From the NCBI GenBank assembly GCA_029215795.1, contig JARDYH010000001.1, positions 356,586,154 through 356,650,153 of the forward strand: a stretch of 64,000 bases of DNA, given 5' to 3'. Made by a program: the position numbers and the translations under genes. Shown one piece after another: positions 35,181 to 48,960 of the stretch. This DNA is from Anniella stebbinsi (Eukaryota; Chordata; Lepidosauria; Squamata; Anniellidae). Each line of letters opens with the position of its first letter. Position 1 is the stretch's first letter. The notes under the pieces are model-generated. The model had not been told where the DNA came from, made no database searches, and was given only the letters and a program-made list of their open reading frames with translations.

Positions 35181-35704
35181 TTACCAAAGTGGAAACAAAG
35201 TAGAAGTGGGCAAGTGGTGGGTAGGAAGCATGCAAACATGCTCCTGCACAAGTGCCCATGTTTAAATAGGTAGTTGCGACCTGCCTACCAGATCAATGAG
35301 AGAGCAAAACCTTTTCTTAAAAAAAGGAGTGTGCTCATTCCAGAAGAGAGAATATTCCATAAGAGGTTTTCAGTGTCCCCACCCCCCAAACTGAAAAGTC
35401 ATTGGGAAAAAAACCCATTTCCCCCTAAAATGTTTCCTGGTGTCCCCCCCCCCCCCCAAGGTATTCACATCTCTAGCCCTCCTTCTGCTGGCTGAAACTC
35501 AGCAAGTGAGTACAAGCGACAGGATGTTTTTATGTATTTTATTGTTGTAAGTTGCCTTGTGAGGGCTTTTGTCCTGAAAGGCAGACAATGAAATATTTTA
35601 AATAAATAACGAATAAAATGTGTCATTATACCACCAGCCTGTCTGAGGGGGTGGCAAACGGATCAATTTGGCCTGGGCCCCCACATATCAGCCTCCCCCC
35701 CCCA

Positions 35705-35706
<2 letters not shown>

Positions 35707-35752
<46 letters not shown>

Positions 35753-35753
35753 A
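35707..35753. repeat. (TG)n microsatellite
   Basis: About 22 uninterrupted TG units, the longest dinucleotide run of this type in the window. Confidence 0.95.
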
Positions 35754-36399
35754 AGGCCACCCAAAAAGTCCATTGCCATGGGTCACCAGATTCCTCTGGG
35801 TGATGCTGGATACCACTGTTGTGGAAAGCTCTTTTCAGTGAGACTCTCCCGGCCACATTGCTGCTCATATTTTGCTATTGGATGGGCATAGATTTTTTGG
35901 GAGACTTTTGGTGATATCTGACGGCTGTACTGGACATTTTGTTGCTGTTGATATAGGATTTTTTTTTGCAACTGTTGCTTCTGTGTACCTTTGTTTGAAT
36001 TTTATTTGCCATTAGCCTTTTTTTGCTGAATTTTCTTGCAGAAGAAAAGCAGCATATAAATCTTCTTGTCCATCAGTCAATAAAATCAAGGCAGGAGGGG
36101 CCTTTATTGCCAAAAGGTGAGAAAGGGTGTAGACTGAGAAGCGCTTACAGGAAAGTGATGATATATATTCCTTCCATTCCTGGCCCATGAGCACAAACAA
36201 TATCAAGTTGTCCAATGAAGACTGAGAAGGTTCAGTGGGCACCAGGAGTTACAGAATATTAAGAGCAGTTGAGCACCACTTATTATTAAAAAGGGAGGAG
36301 GAGAAATTAGCCGGCTCATGCCCCTAATAGCTTATTGTATCATATGGGAGGGGGTCAAGGAGGCTGTTAGCCATGTGATTAATACTCTGGACCTATGTT

Positions 36400-36579
36400 A
36401 ATGTATGATTTTGTTTTGTTTTTAAAATTTGTTACTGTTTTTAAATACTTTAAATGTTTTTAATTTTATTGTATGTTTAATTCTATTTTAACTTTTGTAA
36501 ACTTATATTTATATGTTTTAATTGTACATGTTTTAACTTTGTGAAGCGCCTTGAGTCCCAGCCCTGGAAAAAAGGCAAG

Positions 36580-36617
<38 letters not shown>
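36400..36617 (+). mobile_element. L2-like LINE 3' tail with (AAT)n end
   Basis: AT-rich tail with AAGCGCCTTGAGTCCCAGCC near 36543, ending in about 12 AAT/ATA units (36581-36617). This matches the 3' ends of L2-like elements, which finish in short tandem repeats. Confidence 0.55.
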
Positions 36618-36618
<1 letters not shown>

Positions 36619-36639
36619 GCCTTCCTCATGGTTTACAGG

Positions 36640-37679
36640 GAGGCTTCAGGAGGGGGAAGGGGACCTTTTTCATTTCCCACTCTCCGGAACGCCCAGCAAC
36701 CATCTCACATACATAATAAATACATATGCTATTTATACAGACATATAGAAATAAAGCACTTAGGTTCATTAACCTAAAACCTTTAGCAGAATAGAAAAGA
36801 AAACAATTGTGTCCCTTTTCTTTCCCTCCTCCCAAACAGAACTACTAGGTTTCTATTTCAGGCTGGCCAGAACCCTAAACAGAAGCATATAGATACACTG
36901 TGACCTGATGTTGCAGGTCCTGTCTTTTTCCTTCTTTTATCAAATGTAGTAGTTGTTTGCCTAACATCAAGGCAGGAAACAGGGCCATCCACAGTTGAGG
37001 TGAAGGCTCTGCATATTGGAGACGGGGATGATTCCTCACTTATGCTGAAAGTACTCATTTGTTTTAAAAAAAAGTATAAAGAAAAGCCAAACAAAGTCTG
37101 ATGAGGACTGAGCATACTCATTGTCCTCCAGGAGGCAAGGCACCTTAAGGGTGTCAGGTTTGTTTAAAGAACAAAAGAATTAAGTGGAAGAAACTGGACT
37201 CATTAAGCCAACAACTTATGGTAGCCTAGAAAGGAGAATTAGGGTTGGGGGATACTCACCATGAGGCACAACTCCTGCCCTTAATTCTTCCCCCCTCCCC
37301 CATCCAGCGTGCTTTAAGCTTTTAAAGGGCTCTCTGACCACTTCAAAGTGGAGTCTAAGAGGGGAGCTAATTAGAATTGTAGGAAAAGCACTTCCTTCTA
37401 CTTTAATTAATCACCCCACCAAAGATGCTAAGCTATGTAGGGGTAAGAGACCATATCAGCTTAAAGTATCTTGGAAGGAAGAACAAAATTAGGGTCTTCA
37501 GATGCACTCATGAAGCATGCCTATTTTCCCAGCCAAACTCTCAGAATCACAGGGTGGTGGAAGAAATAACATATATGCTGCCCTACACACCCCATAGTGC
37601 TCAGGTTCAGGATTAGAGAAACAGCTTCATATTGACCTAGCCCTGAACCTCAGAAGTTATCCACATAGAGCAATTGTAT
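36640..37679. other. Intron 3, nothing recognised
   Basis: No repeat or exon supported. Confidence 0.45.
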
Positions 37680-38270
37680 TTATTTATTCATTGTTAATAT
37701 TTATATACTACCGTTTTTTCCAATGGCCACCAAGGCAGCGCACAACCAACTTAAAAAAGAATAAAAACGTAAAAACAAAAACTCATTTATGAACCATTAA
37801 AACATTATGAGAATAGCACACTAATGTTTTTTTTAAAGGCTAGCTGTGTCTTAACACCTTTTTTGAAAGCCAAGAGAGTAGGGGGCAACAGTAATTCTGG
37901 AGGGAATACATTCCACAATTTGGGAATGACACAGGAGAGAGCCCTTTTCCACATACCTGACAAATGGGTTTCTGAGGTCTTCAGGACAGTCTCTCCTCCA
38001 GAACTTAATAACCGTACAGGTTCATAATCAGGTTAACCAACACTTTGAATTGAACCTGGAAAACTACTGCCAACCAGTGCAAGTTTTTCATTATTTGTAT
38101 AATATGGCTTCAATACCATGCACTGTTTAGCAGCCTAGCTGCTACATTTTGCACCAACTGAAGCTTCTAGACATTCTTCAAGGATAGAGCCCATTGCAAT
38201 AGCCTAAACATGATGTAACCAAGGCATGGATAACCATTACTGACCCAGGAAGGGTTGCAGCTGGCACACC
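37680..38270. repeat. LINE-like interspersed repeat, degenerate
   Basis: Contains the tail-type sequence ATACTACCGTTTTTTCCAATG and a longer body (37830-38260) of the kind that recurs in reptile genomes, but no readable protein motif. Assignment to L2 is a guess. Confidence 0.4.
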
Positions 38271-38429
38271 ATGCATAATTATCATCATTATTTATTCCCT
38301 TTTTATTATTCATTGCTCAGATATATTATTGAATGTACGACGATATATAGATCTTGCAAATCAAATCAACAAATAATGTAAAGGCACTCCTTGACACTGC
38401 TGCCAGTGGAAGATCAAGGGACAATGTAG

Positions 38430-39540
38430 GATCATGGAGCGTTCTAAAGCTATGGAGGACCTGATCTTTCAGAAAAATGAATACAATTCCAAGTCAGGCT
38501 TTCTACTGACCAACAGCCACTCCATCTTGTCTGAACTGAGTTCACCCTCATCGGGTCCATTATCGAACTCAGGCTACAGTGCAAGGGTATCGACCACTTT
38601 CTTCGTATTATTAGTATCATCAACATTGTCATTATTAGTAGTATCATCATCATCTCCTTCTCACTCGTGGCGGTTTTTCTAGACGGACATGACGGGCTTT
38701 GCCAATTCATGCTGTCCTTTACTGACTCAGAAATTTCCTGACTATTGAACATGTTTTGAGCATGACTGCTTTCTGGATGTTGGTGTGGATGCATTGATAG
38801 GCCCAGTTTCTGAAGGTTTTCTGTACAGTTTTGTGATGGGATGCCGGTGACTGACGTGACTAACAAATAATTGTGACCTTTTCCTGTTGCCAGAGTTCTT
38901 CAACTTCCATAGGCAGTTTTCCTCTTCCTTTTAGAAAACATTTTTGTCATTAGGTATCGCTAAGTCGATGAGGTAAGTGTGTTTTTCTTTTTTGTCTATA
39001 ACTGTTATGTCTGGTCAATTGCAAGGTATTGTCTTGTCTGTATAAACTGTTCTGTGCCAGTATATTTTATGGTCTGCATTTTTGGATGTGTATGTATAAT
39101 ATGATGTAGGCTGTTTAATGAGGTTGAATTTGACGGCTAGTTGTCAGTGAATTATTTTTGCAGCTGTATTGTGTCTGTCTGTATAGTCCATTCCTGACAA
39201 AAAATTTACATCCTCCTGTTACATGGTCTATTGTTTCTTGGAATTGATGACATTTCCTACATGAATCTGTTGTTAGACTGTTATTTTTTATGATATATTT
39301 TTAGTAGTTCTTGGTTGCTATGACTTGATCCTGTATGGTTGTAGGTATCCTTCTGTTTCAAGAAATAGCTTGCCCTTCCTAAACCATTCATACGATTGTT
39401 CTTTGTTTATTTGTGGGTTCTGTATCATATTGTAGTGCTTTCCATGTAGTGCTTTTTGTGCCCATTTTTTTTCTCTGCAAGTGTGAGTGGTTGTGTTTGG
39501 TCTTCGTTTTGTAGTGCTAGGTTGAGTGGGGTGTAATTTT
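38430..39540. other. Unassigned repeat-like stretch, possibly an old LINE
   Basis: The minus strand is open for 138 codons at 38866-38450 without a convincing domain. An ATT/CAT-rich simple stretch interrupts it near 38610-38660. The base composition and position beside an L2-like copy suggest a degraded LINE, but no motif confirms it. Confidence 0.3.
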
Positions 39541-39543
39541 TGG

Positions 39544-39578
<35 letters not shown>

Positions 39579-40020
39579 GTACATTTCTATACCGCCCCAT
39601 AGCAGAAGCTCTCTGGGTGGTTTAAATATTAGGTGAGAGGAAACAACAGAGCGGGATATTATCAGCATATTGGTGGCACCTTATGCCAAAGTCCCAGTGG
39701 TTTCATGAAGAGATTAATCATGGGGAAAGGATAGAACACTGTGAGATACCATATGCTATGCAGCTGAACAGTTATCCCTGAGCATCACCTTCTGGACACA
39801 ACCCACAGAAAGGTCCAGAACCACTGTGAAAGTGCCCTCAAGGCCCAGCCGCATCAGGTGGTCCAGGAGTATGCTATGGCTGATGGTACTGAAAGCCACC
39901 AGCAGGTCCAGGAGAACTAATAGAACCACACTCCCTCCCATTCAATTCCTGGAGTAGGTCATCCACTAAAGTGACCAAAGCAGTCACAGTCCTCAATCCC
40001 AGCCAAAAACCTAATTGAAA
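39541..40020 (-). mobile_element. L2-like LINE fragment, minus strand
   Basis: The minus strand encodes LLVLLDLLVAFSTISHSILL followed by DHLMRLGLEG, a decayed form of an RT block 3 segment of L2/CR1-clade elements. A tail and (TTA)n run at 39541-39577 mark its 3' end. Confidence 0.55.
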
Positions 40021-40734
40021 TGGGTTCAGATAATTATAGCACTAGACTGCTTGGGCTCAGAGTTAGGCAAATAGCAATGGAGACTAAACTTTCCCAATCG
40101 TGACTTTGTAACTTTGATAATTTACTACAGCAATGTGTACGATGTGGGGCTTTCTTTAAAACTGTCAGAAAGCTTTGCAGAAAGCTGAGCAGCACATCTT
40201 TTGGACGATGAAAGTCAACATCACCATATTGGCAACTGCACTGGCTCATGTGCTGGGTTGTGCTTCACAGCCTTAGACCTACATGCTTTAGAGTGCTCTA
40301 TTCCTGTACGAATGTACCTGCATGTTGATTCTTGCTTTATGCCCTATCTGAAAGGCAATTAGCCACCTGCAGCAAGAAGCAGGGATTTTCAGTGATGGCC
40401 CTGTGACTGCAGAGTGGCCTCCCACAGGAGGTATAACATTAAACTCTCTTAGCCTTCGGAAGTTGATGCAATGCCCACTTGTTCAGAAAGTCCTTCTGGC
40501 TGTTTGGACTGTCTATGAGTCACATGAAAGAGTATGCTTCAAAATTCTTTTTAATGCTGTTTTTGAATGCATATCTAGCCATTATCTGACTGAGTTAACT
40601 GAATGATTTATTATAATTGATACAATAATTGGTTGAAAGAGATGATTAACCACTAATTATTTAATTAGCTGTAAATTTTACAACCTCTTAAGAGGCTAGA
40701 TTCCAAGAAACGGTCTGAAGGTATATGATGCAGC
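40021..40734. other. Intron 3, nothing recognised
   Basis: No repeat or exon supported between the L2-like fragment and the SINE. Confidence 0.45.
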
Positions 40735-40862
40735 TATCTTGCTGAAGCAATGCAGGTCTATGTCTGCTCAACGCTTTGATGGGAAACCTCCTGGGTAACC
40801 CCTGCAAATTATCTTGAGCTCCTCAGAAGAAAAGTGGGATATAAATACAATGAATAATAAAA
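40735..40862 (+). mobile_element. Possible 5S-derived SINE with L2-like tail
   Basis: ACGCTTTGATGGGAAACCTC CTGGG resembles the internal control region of 5S genes; the end AAGTGGGATATAAATACAAT is a tail shared with L2-like elements. Confidence 0.42.
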
Positions 40863-41089
40863 GTGAAGAGATGTTGCTTTGTAGAAAGTCTGAGAACAGA
40901 ACATTTAAATGTCTGAACTGTGTAATGTGAACACTCCCTTATACTAGCAGCTAGCATTCCTTGGCAGGCAGCAAAGCAAGCCATACGTGGTATGAAAGGA
41001 AGCAGTGCCAAGAGTTTCCCTTTCACACATTTGAACCAGCCTTGGATTGGGGGAGGGGCAGATGTCTAGCAGCTGCCAGGAATGTCTCT

Positions 41090-41143
41090 CTTCTTCTTCT
41101 TTTTCTTCTTCTTCCTCTTCATCATCATCATCATCATCATCCT
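41090..41143. repeat. (TTC)n/(CAT)n simple repeat
   Basis: TTC-rich run followed by about seven CAT units. Confidence 0.92.
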
Positions 41144-42060
<917 letters not shown>

Positions 42061-42427
42061 CTAGAATTAAAAAAATAAAAACGTCAATAATTTTCAATGG
42101 ATTGCTAACTGCTGACACTAAATAGCTGCTAAAAGGAACATATCACAATATGAATGCCATCTTATAGTTAAGCTGTATAGAGTGAAACAGTAATTCAATA
42201 TGGCATTGATCATCAGTTTCATACTTAGAGTAGTAATGGAAGAAATATACATGGCAACCTGTAAGTCCTATGAGTAAACATTTGACTGTGTGTGTCCAAA
42301 TATGTGTAATCAAATAGGTGGGAACCCTTTTTATATGAAGATATATAAGAAGGTATGGCGATATGTTGTGGAAAAGCTACATTATTTACCAAGAACAAGC
42401 AGTATTTGTATAGTATACCTCTAGCCG

Positions 42428-42700
42428 ATGGCTGGGTTCAGACAACATGATAATCCATACTCAAGGATTAAATATGAGTTTAGTGTGGGTTGTCGTTGAA
42501 CTGTGGGTTATCGTGTTGTCTAATCCCAGCCATTGTTTACAATCCAACAACAAACTGTGGGTTCTCTTCATTAGTTGTTCGTGATTAACAAACCATGGTT
42601 GGTTAGCGCGACTGAGTTCAGACAACACGACAATCCACATTTCAACAACAACCCACACTCAACCCTTGAGTGTGGGTTATCATGGTGTCTGAACCTAGTT
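42428..42700. mobile_element. Pair of adjacent foldback elements with TTCAGACAACA ends
   Basis: The first palindrome spans about 42431-42532 (ends GGCTGGGTTCAGACAAC and GTTGTCTAATCCCAGCC), the second about 42608-42700 (GTTCAGACAACACGACAATC to GTGTCTGAACC). The similar ends suggest one family, inserted twice or internally rearranged. Confidence 0.6.
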
Positions 42701-42930
42701 AATGAGAACTGTAGGAAGGGCAGCTGCAAAATAACAAATACTAGTACCCTAGGAGAAAACTAGGCACTAGACGGTAATAGACCAAATTAACTAAGTCTGA
42801 AGGATATTCACCTAACGAACTTTATGTGATTATTCAGTAACATAAATTTACTATGGGATCTGTGCAAGATGTCTGTTCATGTTTAAGATGCATACTCAAG
42901 GCAACTTAACACTGATCAGCTCCTCTTTGA

Positions 42931-43080
42931 CCCTGTTCAGATGACACACTGAGCCATGGTGGATAAGCATTTGAGCTAAACATTATGGCTTAGCATGTTG
43001 TGTGAACCATCCCTAAACATAGTGGTTCCACAACCATGGTTTAAACACACTCACTAACCAAAGGGTTAGCAGCCTAACCC
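42931..43080. mobile_element. Foldback element, family C, copy 2
   Basis: Starts ACCCTGTTCAGATGACACAC; shares AACATTATGGCTTAGCATGT with the copy at 16366-16515. Immediately followed by a partial family A copy. Confidence 0.6.
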
Positions 43081-43085
43081 TGGCT

Positions 43086-43160
43086 TAGTGGCCCTGTTCA
43101 GAAGATACCTTAAACCACAGCTTTAACTATAGCGAATAAGGCTGAACAGGCCCTTAATCA
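43086..43160. mobile_element. Foldback element, family A, half copy
   Basis: GGCCCTGTTCAGAAGATACC through GCGAATAAGGC, then an abrupt jump to TGAACAGG; most of the right arm is deleted. Confidence 0.55.
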
Positions 43161-43689
43161 CACCTAACATAGTTTGGGTTGTTAAAAGAGCTATAAAATG
43201 CCAACCTGTCCCATTCTTTCAGGATCAAGTATTGCAAATTCCTAGGTACGAACATTACATTTTTATTCCAGATTAATTCAATCGAAATAAGAGTGATTTT
43301 ATGCATGTGGCCTCATAACGGAGCAAAGTAGATAAAAGGATAAGAGAAAGACACCTGGTGGCCCGGGACTCAATATGCCCCAAACATAATCCCTGCACTT
43401 AAGGAAACACACGCTCTCTGCATTAAGCACCATGGCTGCTTTCCCTTTGCCTGTGTTTTGGAGACAATGACTGAGATGTAAAATGAAGCATGGGCTCCTC
43501 ACACTGAAGAGCACGGGATCCAAGAGCCCTTTGCCTATGTCTTGGCTTACACAGTGGTCAACATTGCTGACCTGTCCTCCCTTGCTCCATTCAAAATAGG
43601 GCCCCAATTAAAAATTAGTTACCAACCAAGTTCTCAGAGAATGTTCCACTTATGCATCTCCAATCCTTGGCAACTCCAGTGAAGAAGGT

Positions 43690-43795
43690 GAAGCCAAGGA
43701 TCTCTGCAGGACACCCTGGAGAGCTGATGCCAGTCAAGGAATAGGCTACACTAGGCTAGAGCTGATCTGGTATAAGGCAGTTTCATGTACTCCAT
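43690..43795 (+). mobile_element. tRNA-derived SINE, 3' part
   Basis: Contains AGCTGATGCCAGTCAAGGAA and GGCTAGAGCTGATCTGGTA TAAGGCAG, matching the tails at 47600-47670 and 61540-61580. Confidence 0.55.
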
Positions 43796-44829
43796 AGCAC
43801 TATAAAGGCAGCTGTGAATGTTCTGCCTGGAAAAAAGATTGGTTTTAAATGAAATGCATTTTAGAGACACATGCTAAGGCTAACAGACATCTTTCCTAAG
43901 CTAATATGATTTCTTCTTGTAAACTAAATGTATTTTGGGGGACAACACATACACAGCCTTAAAATCCATGCAGCTGAAAACAAAATCAACATATTGGCAT
44001 ATTTAGTTAATTTAGTGCATCTTAAAGATGATTGCGCATTTTCTATATATCAGTGGAGAAAGCACTCATAGATTCAAAAAAGTAGTAGACAAAGGAATTG
44101 GGTTAGCTTTCCACTGATGCTGGCATATAGTTATAAGCAAGACTATTTATCCTGTGAAATGTCATGTACAAACTGCTTATCTGGCATACAGTTTGGATCC
44201 CAAGGAATGCTTTTTACAGGGGAAAAAAACTAGCTTTTATAATTGGAGATATATGTTTCAAAACAGAGAGTACACCTATTGGAAGAATTTCTGTGCCCTG
44301 AGCCTCTAACTCTGTTCTCTTATCCATCTTCCCCTGCTTTAAGTATTTATTTCTTAAAAATGTGTACTCTGCCATCCAGCCCCAAATAACTCCACAAGTA
44401 TTACATGCCAACAGACATTTTCACTAACTCAAACATTCTTATGTTAAGCTAGCTATCCATAGAACATATGTTTGCATTCTTCCATCTGTTCACTGTGGGA
44501 CACAATTCTCATATGGATTTCGGGACTGTTTTTCTTCAGTGATTTGCTAGGTATAGAAGTCAATTCCTTTCCTTTCCCACAAGCACATATTCCTAACGTC
44601 CCTCCTCTTTGCCTCTCCACTGATGGGTCCCTCTACATATACACTCTCACACATTCAGGGGTGTGTCATCAGGATGGAACAGCACAGAAAACATGGATTC
44701 CATTATTATTATTTTCATAGGTAGGCGTAAGAGCTGGCAAGTGGTGGGAGGAAGGAGAGGTATCATCTCACCTACCAGATGTAGACTTTGCATGTAGAGT
44801 GATTTGCGGTAGACCAGTCATGATGTAAC
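43796..44829. other. Intron 2, nothing recognised
   Basis: Short frames only, none with motifs. Confidence 0.45.
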
Positions 44830-46840
44830 CACATAAGAAGAGTCATGCTGGATCAGACTAGCAGGTTATAGAACCATGGAATCATAGAATAGTAGAGTTG
44901 GAAGGGGCCTATAAGGCCATCGAGTCCAACCCCCTGCTCAATGCAGGAATCTACCTTAAAGCATCCCTGACATATGGTTGTCCAGCTGCCTCTTGAATGC
45001 ATCTAATGTGGGAGAACCCACCACCTCCCTAGGTCATTGGTTCCATTGTCGTATTGCTCTAACAGTCAGGAAGTTTTGCCTGATGTTCAGCCGGAATCTG
45101 GCTTCCTGTAATTTGAGCCCATTATTCCGTGTCCTGCACTCTGGGTTGATTGAGAATAGATCCTGGCCCTCCTCTGTGTGACAACCTTTCAAGTATTTGA
45201 AGAGTGCTATCATGTCTCTCCTCAATCTTCACTTCTCAAGGCTAAACATGCCTAGTTCTTTCAATCTCTCCTCATAGGGCTTTGTTTCCAGACCCCTAAT
45301 CATCCTTGTTGCCCTCCTCTGAACACGTTCTAGATTGTCTGCATCCTTCTTGAAGTGTGGTCCATCTAGTCCAGCACTCTGTTCACACAGTGGCCAACCG
45401 GCTGTCGACCAGACATGGTGCAACAGCACCCTCCCACCCATGTTCCCCAGCAACTGGTGTATATCGTTTTCTGGAGGTAGCATATAGCCATCAGGACTAG
45501 TAGCCATTGATGACCTCGGATTCTAGTATTATGGGAGAGGAAGAAAAATGTCTCCCCATCCACATTTTTCACACCATGCATAATTTTGTACACCTCTATC
45601 AGGTCTCTCCTTAACCTCCCTTTTTTCTAAGCAAAACAATCCCAGCTATTGTAACCTTCCCTCATAGGGGAGATGCTCCAGTCTCTCCATCAATTTAGTT
45701 GCCCTTTTCAGCACTTTTAGCTGCACTTTTTCCAGTTCTACAGTATCTTTTTTTAGGTGTAGTGACCAGAACTGAACACAGTATTCTAAGTGTAGTCGCA
45801 CCACAGATTCGCATAAAGGTAGTATGATACTGGTAGTTTATTCTCAATTCCTTTTCTAATAATGTCTAACATGGAGTTTGCCTCCTTGACAGCGGCTGCA
45901 CACTAGGTTGACATTTTCATTGAGCTGCCCACCACAACCTCAAGATCTTTTTCTTGGTCAGTAACCACCAGCTCAGTTCCCATCAGTTTATAATTGAAGT
46001 TGGGATTTTTTGTCCCAATGTGCATCACTTTACACTTGCTTACATTAAACTGCATCTGCCATTTGGATGCCCACTCTCCCAGCTTGGAGAGATCCTTTTG
46101 GAGCTCCTCACAATCCCTTTCTGTTTTAACTACCTTAAATAATTTGGTGCCATTGGCAAACTTGGCCACTTCACAGCTCACTCCTGATTCCAGATCATTT
46201 ATGAACAAGCTGAAAAGAATTGGTCCTAATACAGATTCCTGTGGGACCCCACTATTTACTTCCCTCCATTGGGAGAATTTACTATTTATTCCTACTCTCA
46301 ACTTTCTGTTCTTTAATCAGTTACTGATCCATAAGAAGCCCTCTCCCCTTATTCCATGGATGTAAATTTGCTCAGGAGTCTTTGGTAAGGGGACTTTATC
46401 AAAAGTCTTTTGGAAGTCCAAGTAAACAATGTTCACCACATCACCCCTACCTACATGTTTATTGACATTCTCAAAGAACTCTAAAAGATTAGTGAAACAG
46501 GACTTAACTTTGATTCTTTTGCAGCAGGATTTGTCCTTCTATATGCTTACTAATTTTGACTTTAATAATACTTTCGTCCAATTTACCTGGAACAGATGTT
46601 AAACTAATCATCCTGTAATTTCCCGGATCCCCCCAGGATCCCTTTTTAAAAAGTAATGTTACATTGTACCAGAAGACTGGAGGATGACCAAAGGCTGAGC
46701 TTAGGGACATGTTACATATTTTGGTTAAAAGATTAGCAATTCCATATTTGAGTTCTTTGAGAACTCTAGGATGGATACTATCCAGGCCTGGTGATTTATT
46801 TGCTTTTAATTTGTCAATAAGATTGACAAACCAAAACATG
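44830..46840 (-). mobile_element. CR1-like LINE, minus strand, split by a second CR1 insertion
   Basis: The minus strand shows decayed RT: LKANKSPGLDSIHPRVLKEL (46839 side), NYRMISLTSVPGKLDESIIK, then VPQESVLGPILFSLFINDLE with KFANGTKLF in place of the catalytic FADD-type motif, and the 3' end to 44830. Several frame breaks make it inactive. The 3' end is interrupted between 44862 and 45361. Confidence 0.85.
44864..45360 (-). mobile_element. CR1 LINE 3' end, minus strand, inserted in the older CR1-like copy
   Basis: Encodes on the minus strand [20 protein letters not shown] and [13 protein letters not shown], then FKYLKGCHTEEGQDLFSI, with the CR1 3' tail at 44870-44960. The same subfamily provides the copies at 6160-6655 and 48645-48960. 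Confidence 0.83.
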
Positions 46841-47497
46841 AGTCACCAATGGCTGATGGGATACTAGCGGGAGGACTGAGGGGAGGAGAGGGCAGGGGAT
46901 CATAGAATGTGAGTGTTTCCAAGCCTGCCTTCATATCCACAAAATGGCTACACTTATTAATTATATTGAATTCATGACTTTCTTTTTGTATTAGGCATGG
47001 AATGTGTTAAAATCTTGAATGCAGAAGTGCTATTGAATATACAGTCATCCCTTTACACTATTGCCAGTTCAATCCAATCAGTTGCTTAGTCCATTGAAAA
47101 ATATAGAAGCATTTTTCACGTCATCAATCTTTTTAAACTGACAAACCAAGCTCTTGCTGCATGTATTTGAATCAAATTTGCTGTCTAGACTCAAATATGC
47201 AATCAAGCAGCTGCTCAGTGTCCTCATTTGCTTATGACAGATATCACATTCAGGGAGGAGAGGCATCACTTGGCATTCTGCTCCTTATCCTCTGGGAAAA
47301 TCAAATATGGATCATTACTTCCTTTCCACAGGAATGCATATTTTGTATGATGCAAGTAGCTGTGGCTTTAAAGTAGGTGGAGTCATGGCTGCATGGCACA
47401 GCACAAAATAAATTGCCCAGCAATTTGTAAGACAAAACAAAAATATTATCCACAGCCAAAAAGTTATAGAAATGATGAGACCCACCTGAACTTAGGC
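46841..47497. other. Intron 2, nothing recognised
   Basis: Unassigned sequence between the CR1-like LINE and a SINE. Confidence 0.45.
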
Positions 47498-47685
47498 AGG
47501 GGCTGGGCTCAGTGATACAGCACATACTTTGCATGCAGAAGGTCCCAGCATCTCCAGGTGGAGCTGGAAAAACACCTGCCTGAAACCCCAGAAAGATATT
47601 GCTGCCAGCCGGTGTCGACACTACTGGGTTAGCTCGACCAATGGTCTGACTCAGTATAAAGCAGCTTCCTATGTTCCTAAATACA
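47498..47685 (+). mobile_element. tRNA-derived SINE
   Basis: GGGCTCAGTGATACAGCACA, TTTGCATGCAGAAGGTCCC and a tail ending CAGCTTCCTATGTTCC; about 190 bp, close to full length. Confidence 0.72.
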
Positions 47686-47779
47686 AGATATAAATTACAC
47701 ACTTCTGCTTTAATGTAATGATCAGGTTATACTGTTAAATATAATCTGGAGGTGCAACGCTGTTGTTTCTGCTGCAACA

Positions 47780-47945
47780 GAGTAAAAATTTTGTAGCACC
47801 TTAATTTATTAAGGCAAAAGCTTTCATGTACTACAGTACACTTCATCAGATTCAACTGATGAAGTGAACTCTACAGCACAAAATCTTATGCTATAATAAA
47901 TGTATTAAGTCTTTAAGATTCTATAAGACTCTTCGTTGTTTAATA
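47780..47945. mobile_element. Palindromic interspersed repeat
   Basis: Two inverted arms meet at CACTTCATCAGATTCAACTG/ATGAAGTG near 47850-47875; the outer parts AATTTTGTAGCACCTTAA and TTAAGATTCTATAAGACTC are diverged complements. A known style of short repeat in sauropsids; class undetermined. Confidence 0.5.
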
Positions 47946-48486
47946 TAATTGAATCATTGTTTTCACTGCAAAATGTTGCATTACAGTAAACTGAAAATTA
48001 GTCTCAGTGGCCAATTTATGTGAAGTATCCTTCCGAACTATTTCTTAGGGGGGGACCTGAGAATTAATAGCAATATTAATCAACTGGAAAAAAAACAAAA
48101 TCCATAAAATGCATATTAATTTTCAACCTTTTTTGAACAAGTTTATTTAACAAAGGGAAATAATATAAACACTTGTAATATTTGCTAAAACATACAGAGT
48201 ACCCTTATAATTCGTTCACACCTGCGTACTATAGCATTCTGCTATACTGTAGAATACTTCTAACTCGCATGCACTGTGTTTTAAAAATATAACTCCTTAA
48301 AGTATTTCTCAGACTAAAGAAATTTCTAATAGATAAACTAAAACTATTTAAGATTCCATGGATTATAGATGTTAAGACAGCTTTCCAGATTAAAGATTAA
48401 AGTACACCAAGGCACTGTCTCTCTTGTTGGGTTTGAAGATAGATCTGAAGTGCAGAGGTCAAGCAAGCATATCACTATCCGTAAGT

Positions 48487-48544
48487 AATGGTAAACTACT
48501 ACACCTGTTCCTAAATGGCAAACTACTACACCTGTTCCTAAATG
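48487..48544. repeat. Tandem duplication of about 29 bp
   Basis: The unit with CTACTACACCTGTTCCTAAA occurs twice head to tail with few differences. Confidence 0.85.
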
Positions 48545-48644
48545 CACCCAGGAGCCACATTTGTCACCATCCTTCCCACTTTACATGTCTGATGCAGAAA
48601 AACATGTTTAGGGGTGGGGAGGACACACAACATACATACTACAA

Positions 48645-48960
48645 AACCACGTATGATAGCACTCTTCAAATACTTGAAAGGTTGTCACACAGAGGAGGGC
48701 CAGGATCTCTTCTCAATCATTCCAGAGTGCAGGACACGAAATAATGGGCTCAAGTTACAGGAAGCCAGATTCCGGCTCAACATCAGGAAAAACCAACGAC
48801 CTAGGGAGGTTGTGCACTCTCTCACACTAGAGGCCTTCAAATTGCAGCTGGACAGCCATCTTTCAGGGATGCTTTAAGGTGGATTCCTGCATTCAGTACG
48901 GGTTTGGACTTGATGGCCTTATAGGTCCCTTCCAACTCTACTATTCTATTCTATGATTTT
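48645..48960 (+). mobile_element. CR1 LINE 3' end with internal deletion
   Basis: Plus strand encodes IALFKYLKGCHTEEGQDLFS and LKLQEARFRLNIRKN, then skips to PREVVHSLTLEAFKLQLDSH and the CR1 tail. Compared with the copy at 6160, the NFLTVRAVRQWN-type segment is missing. Confidence 0.82.

Noticed and set aside
45034..48877. Short frames with RRATRMIRGLE or FKYLKGCHTEE taken as host genes
   Set aside because: They are 3' pieces of CR1 ORF2 with frame breaks and CR1 tails.
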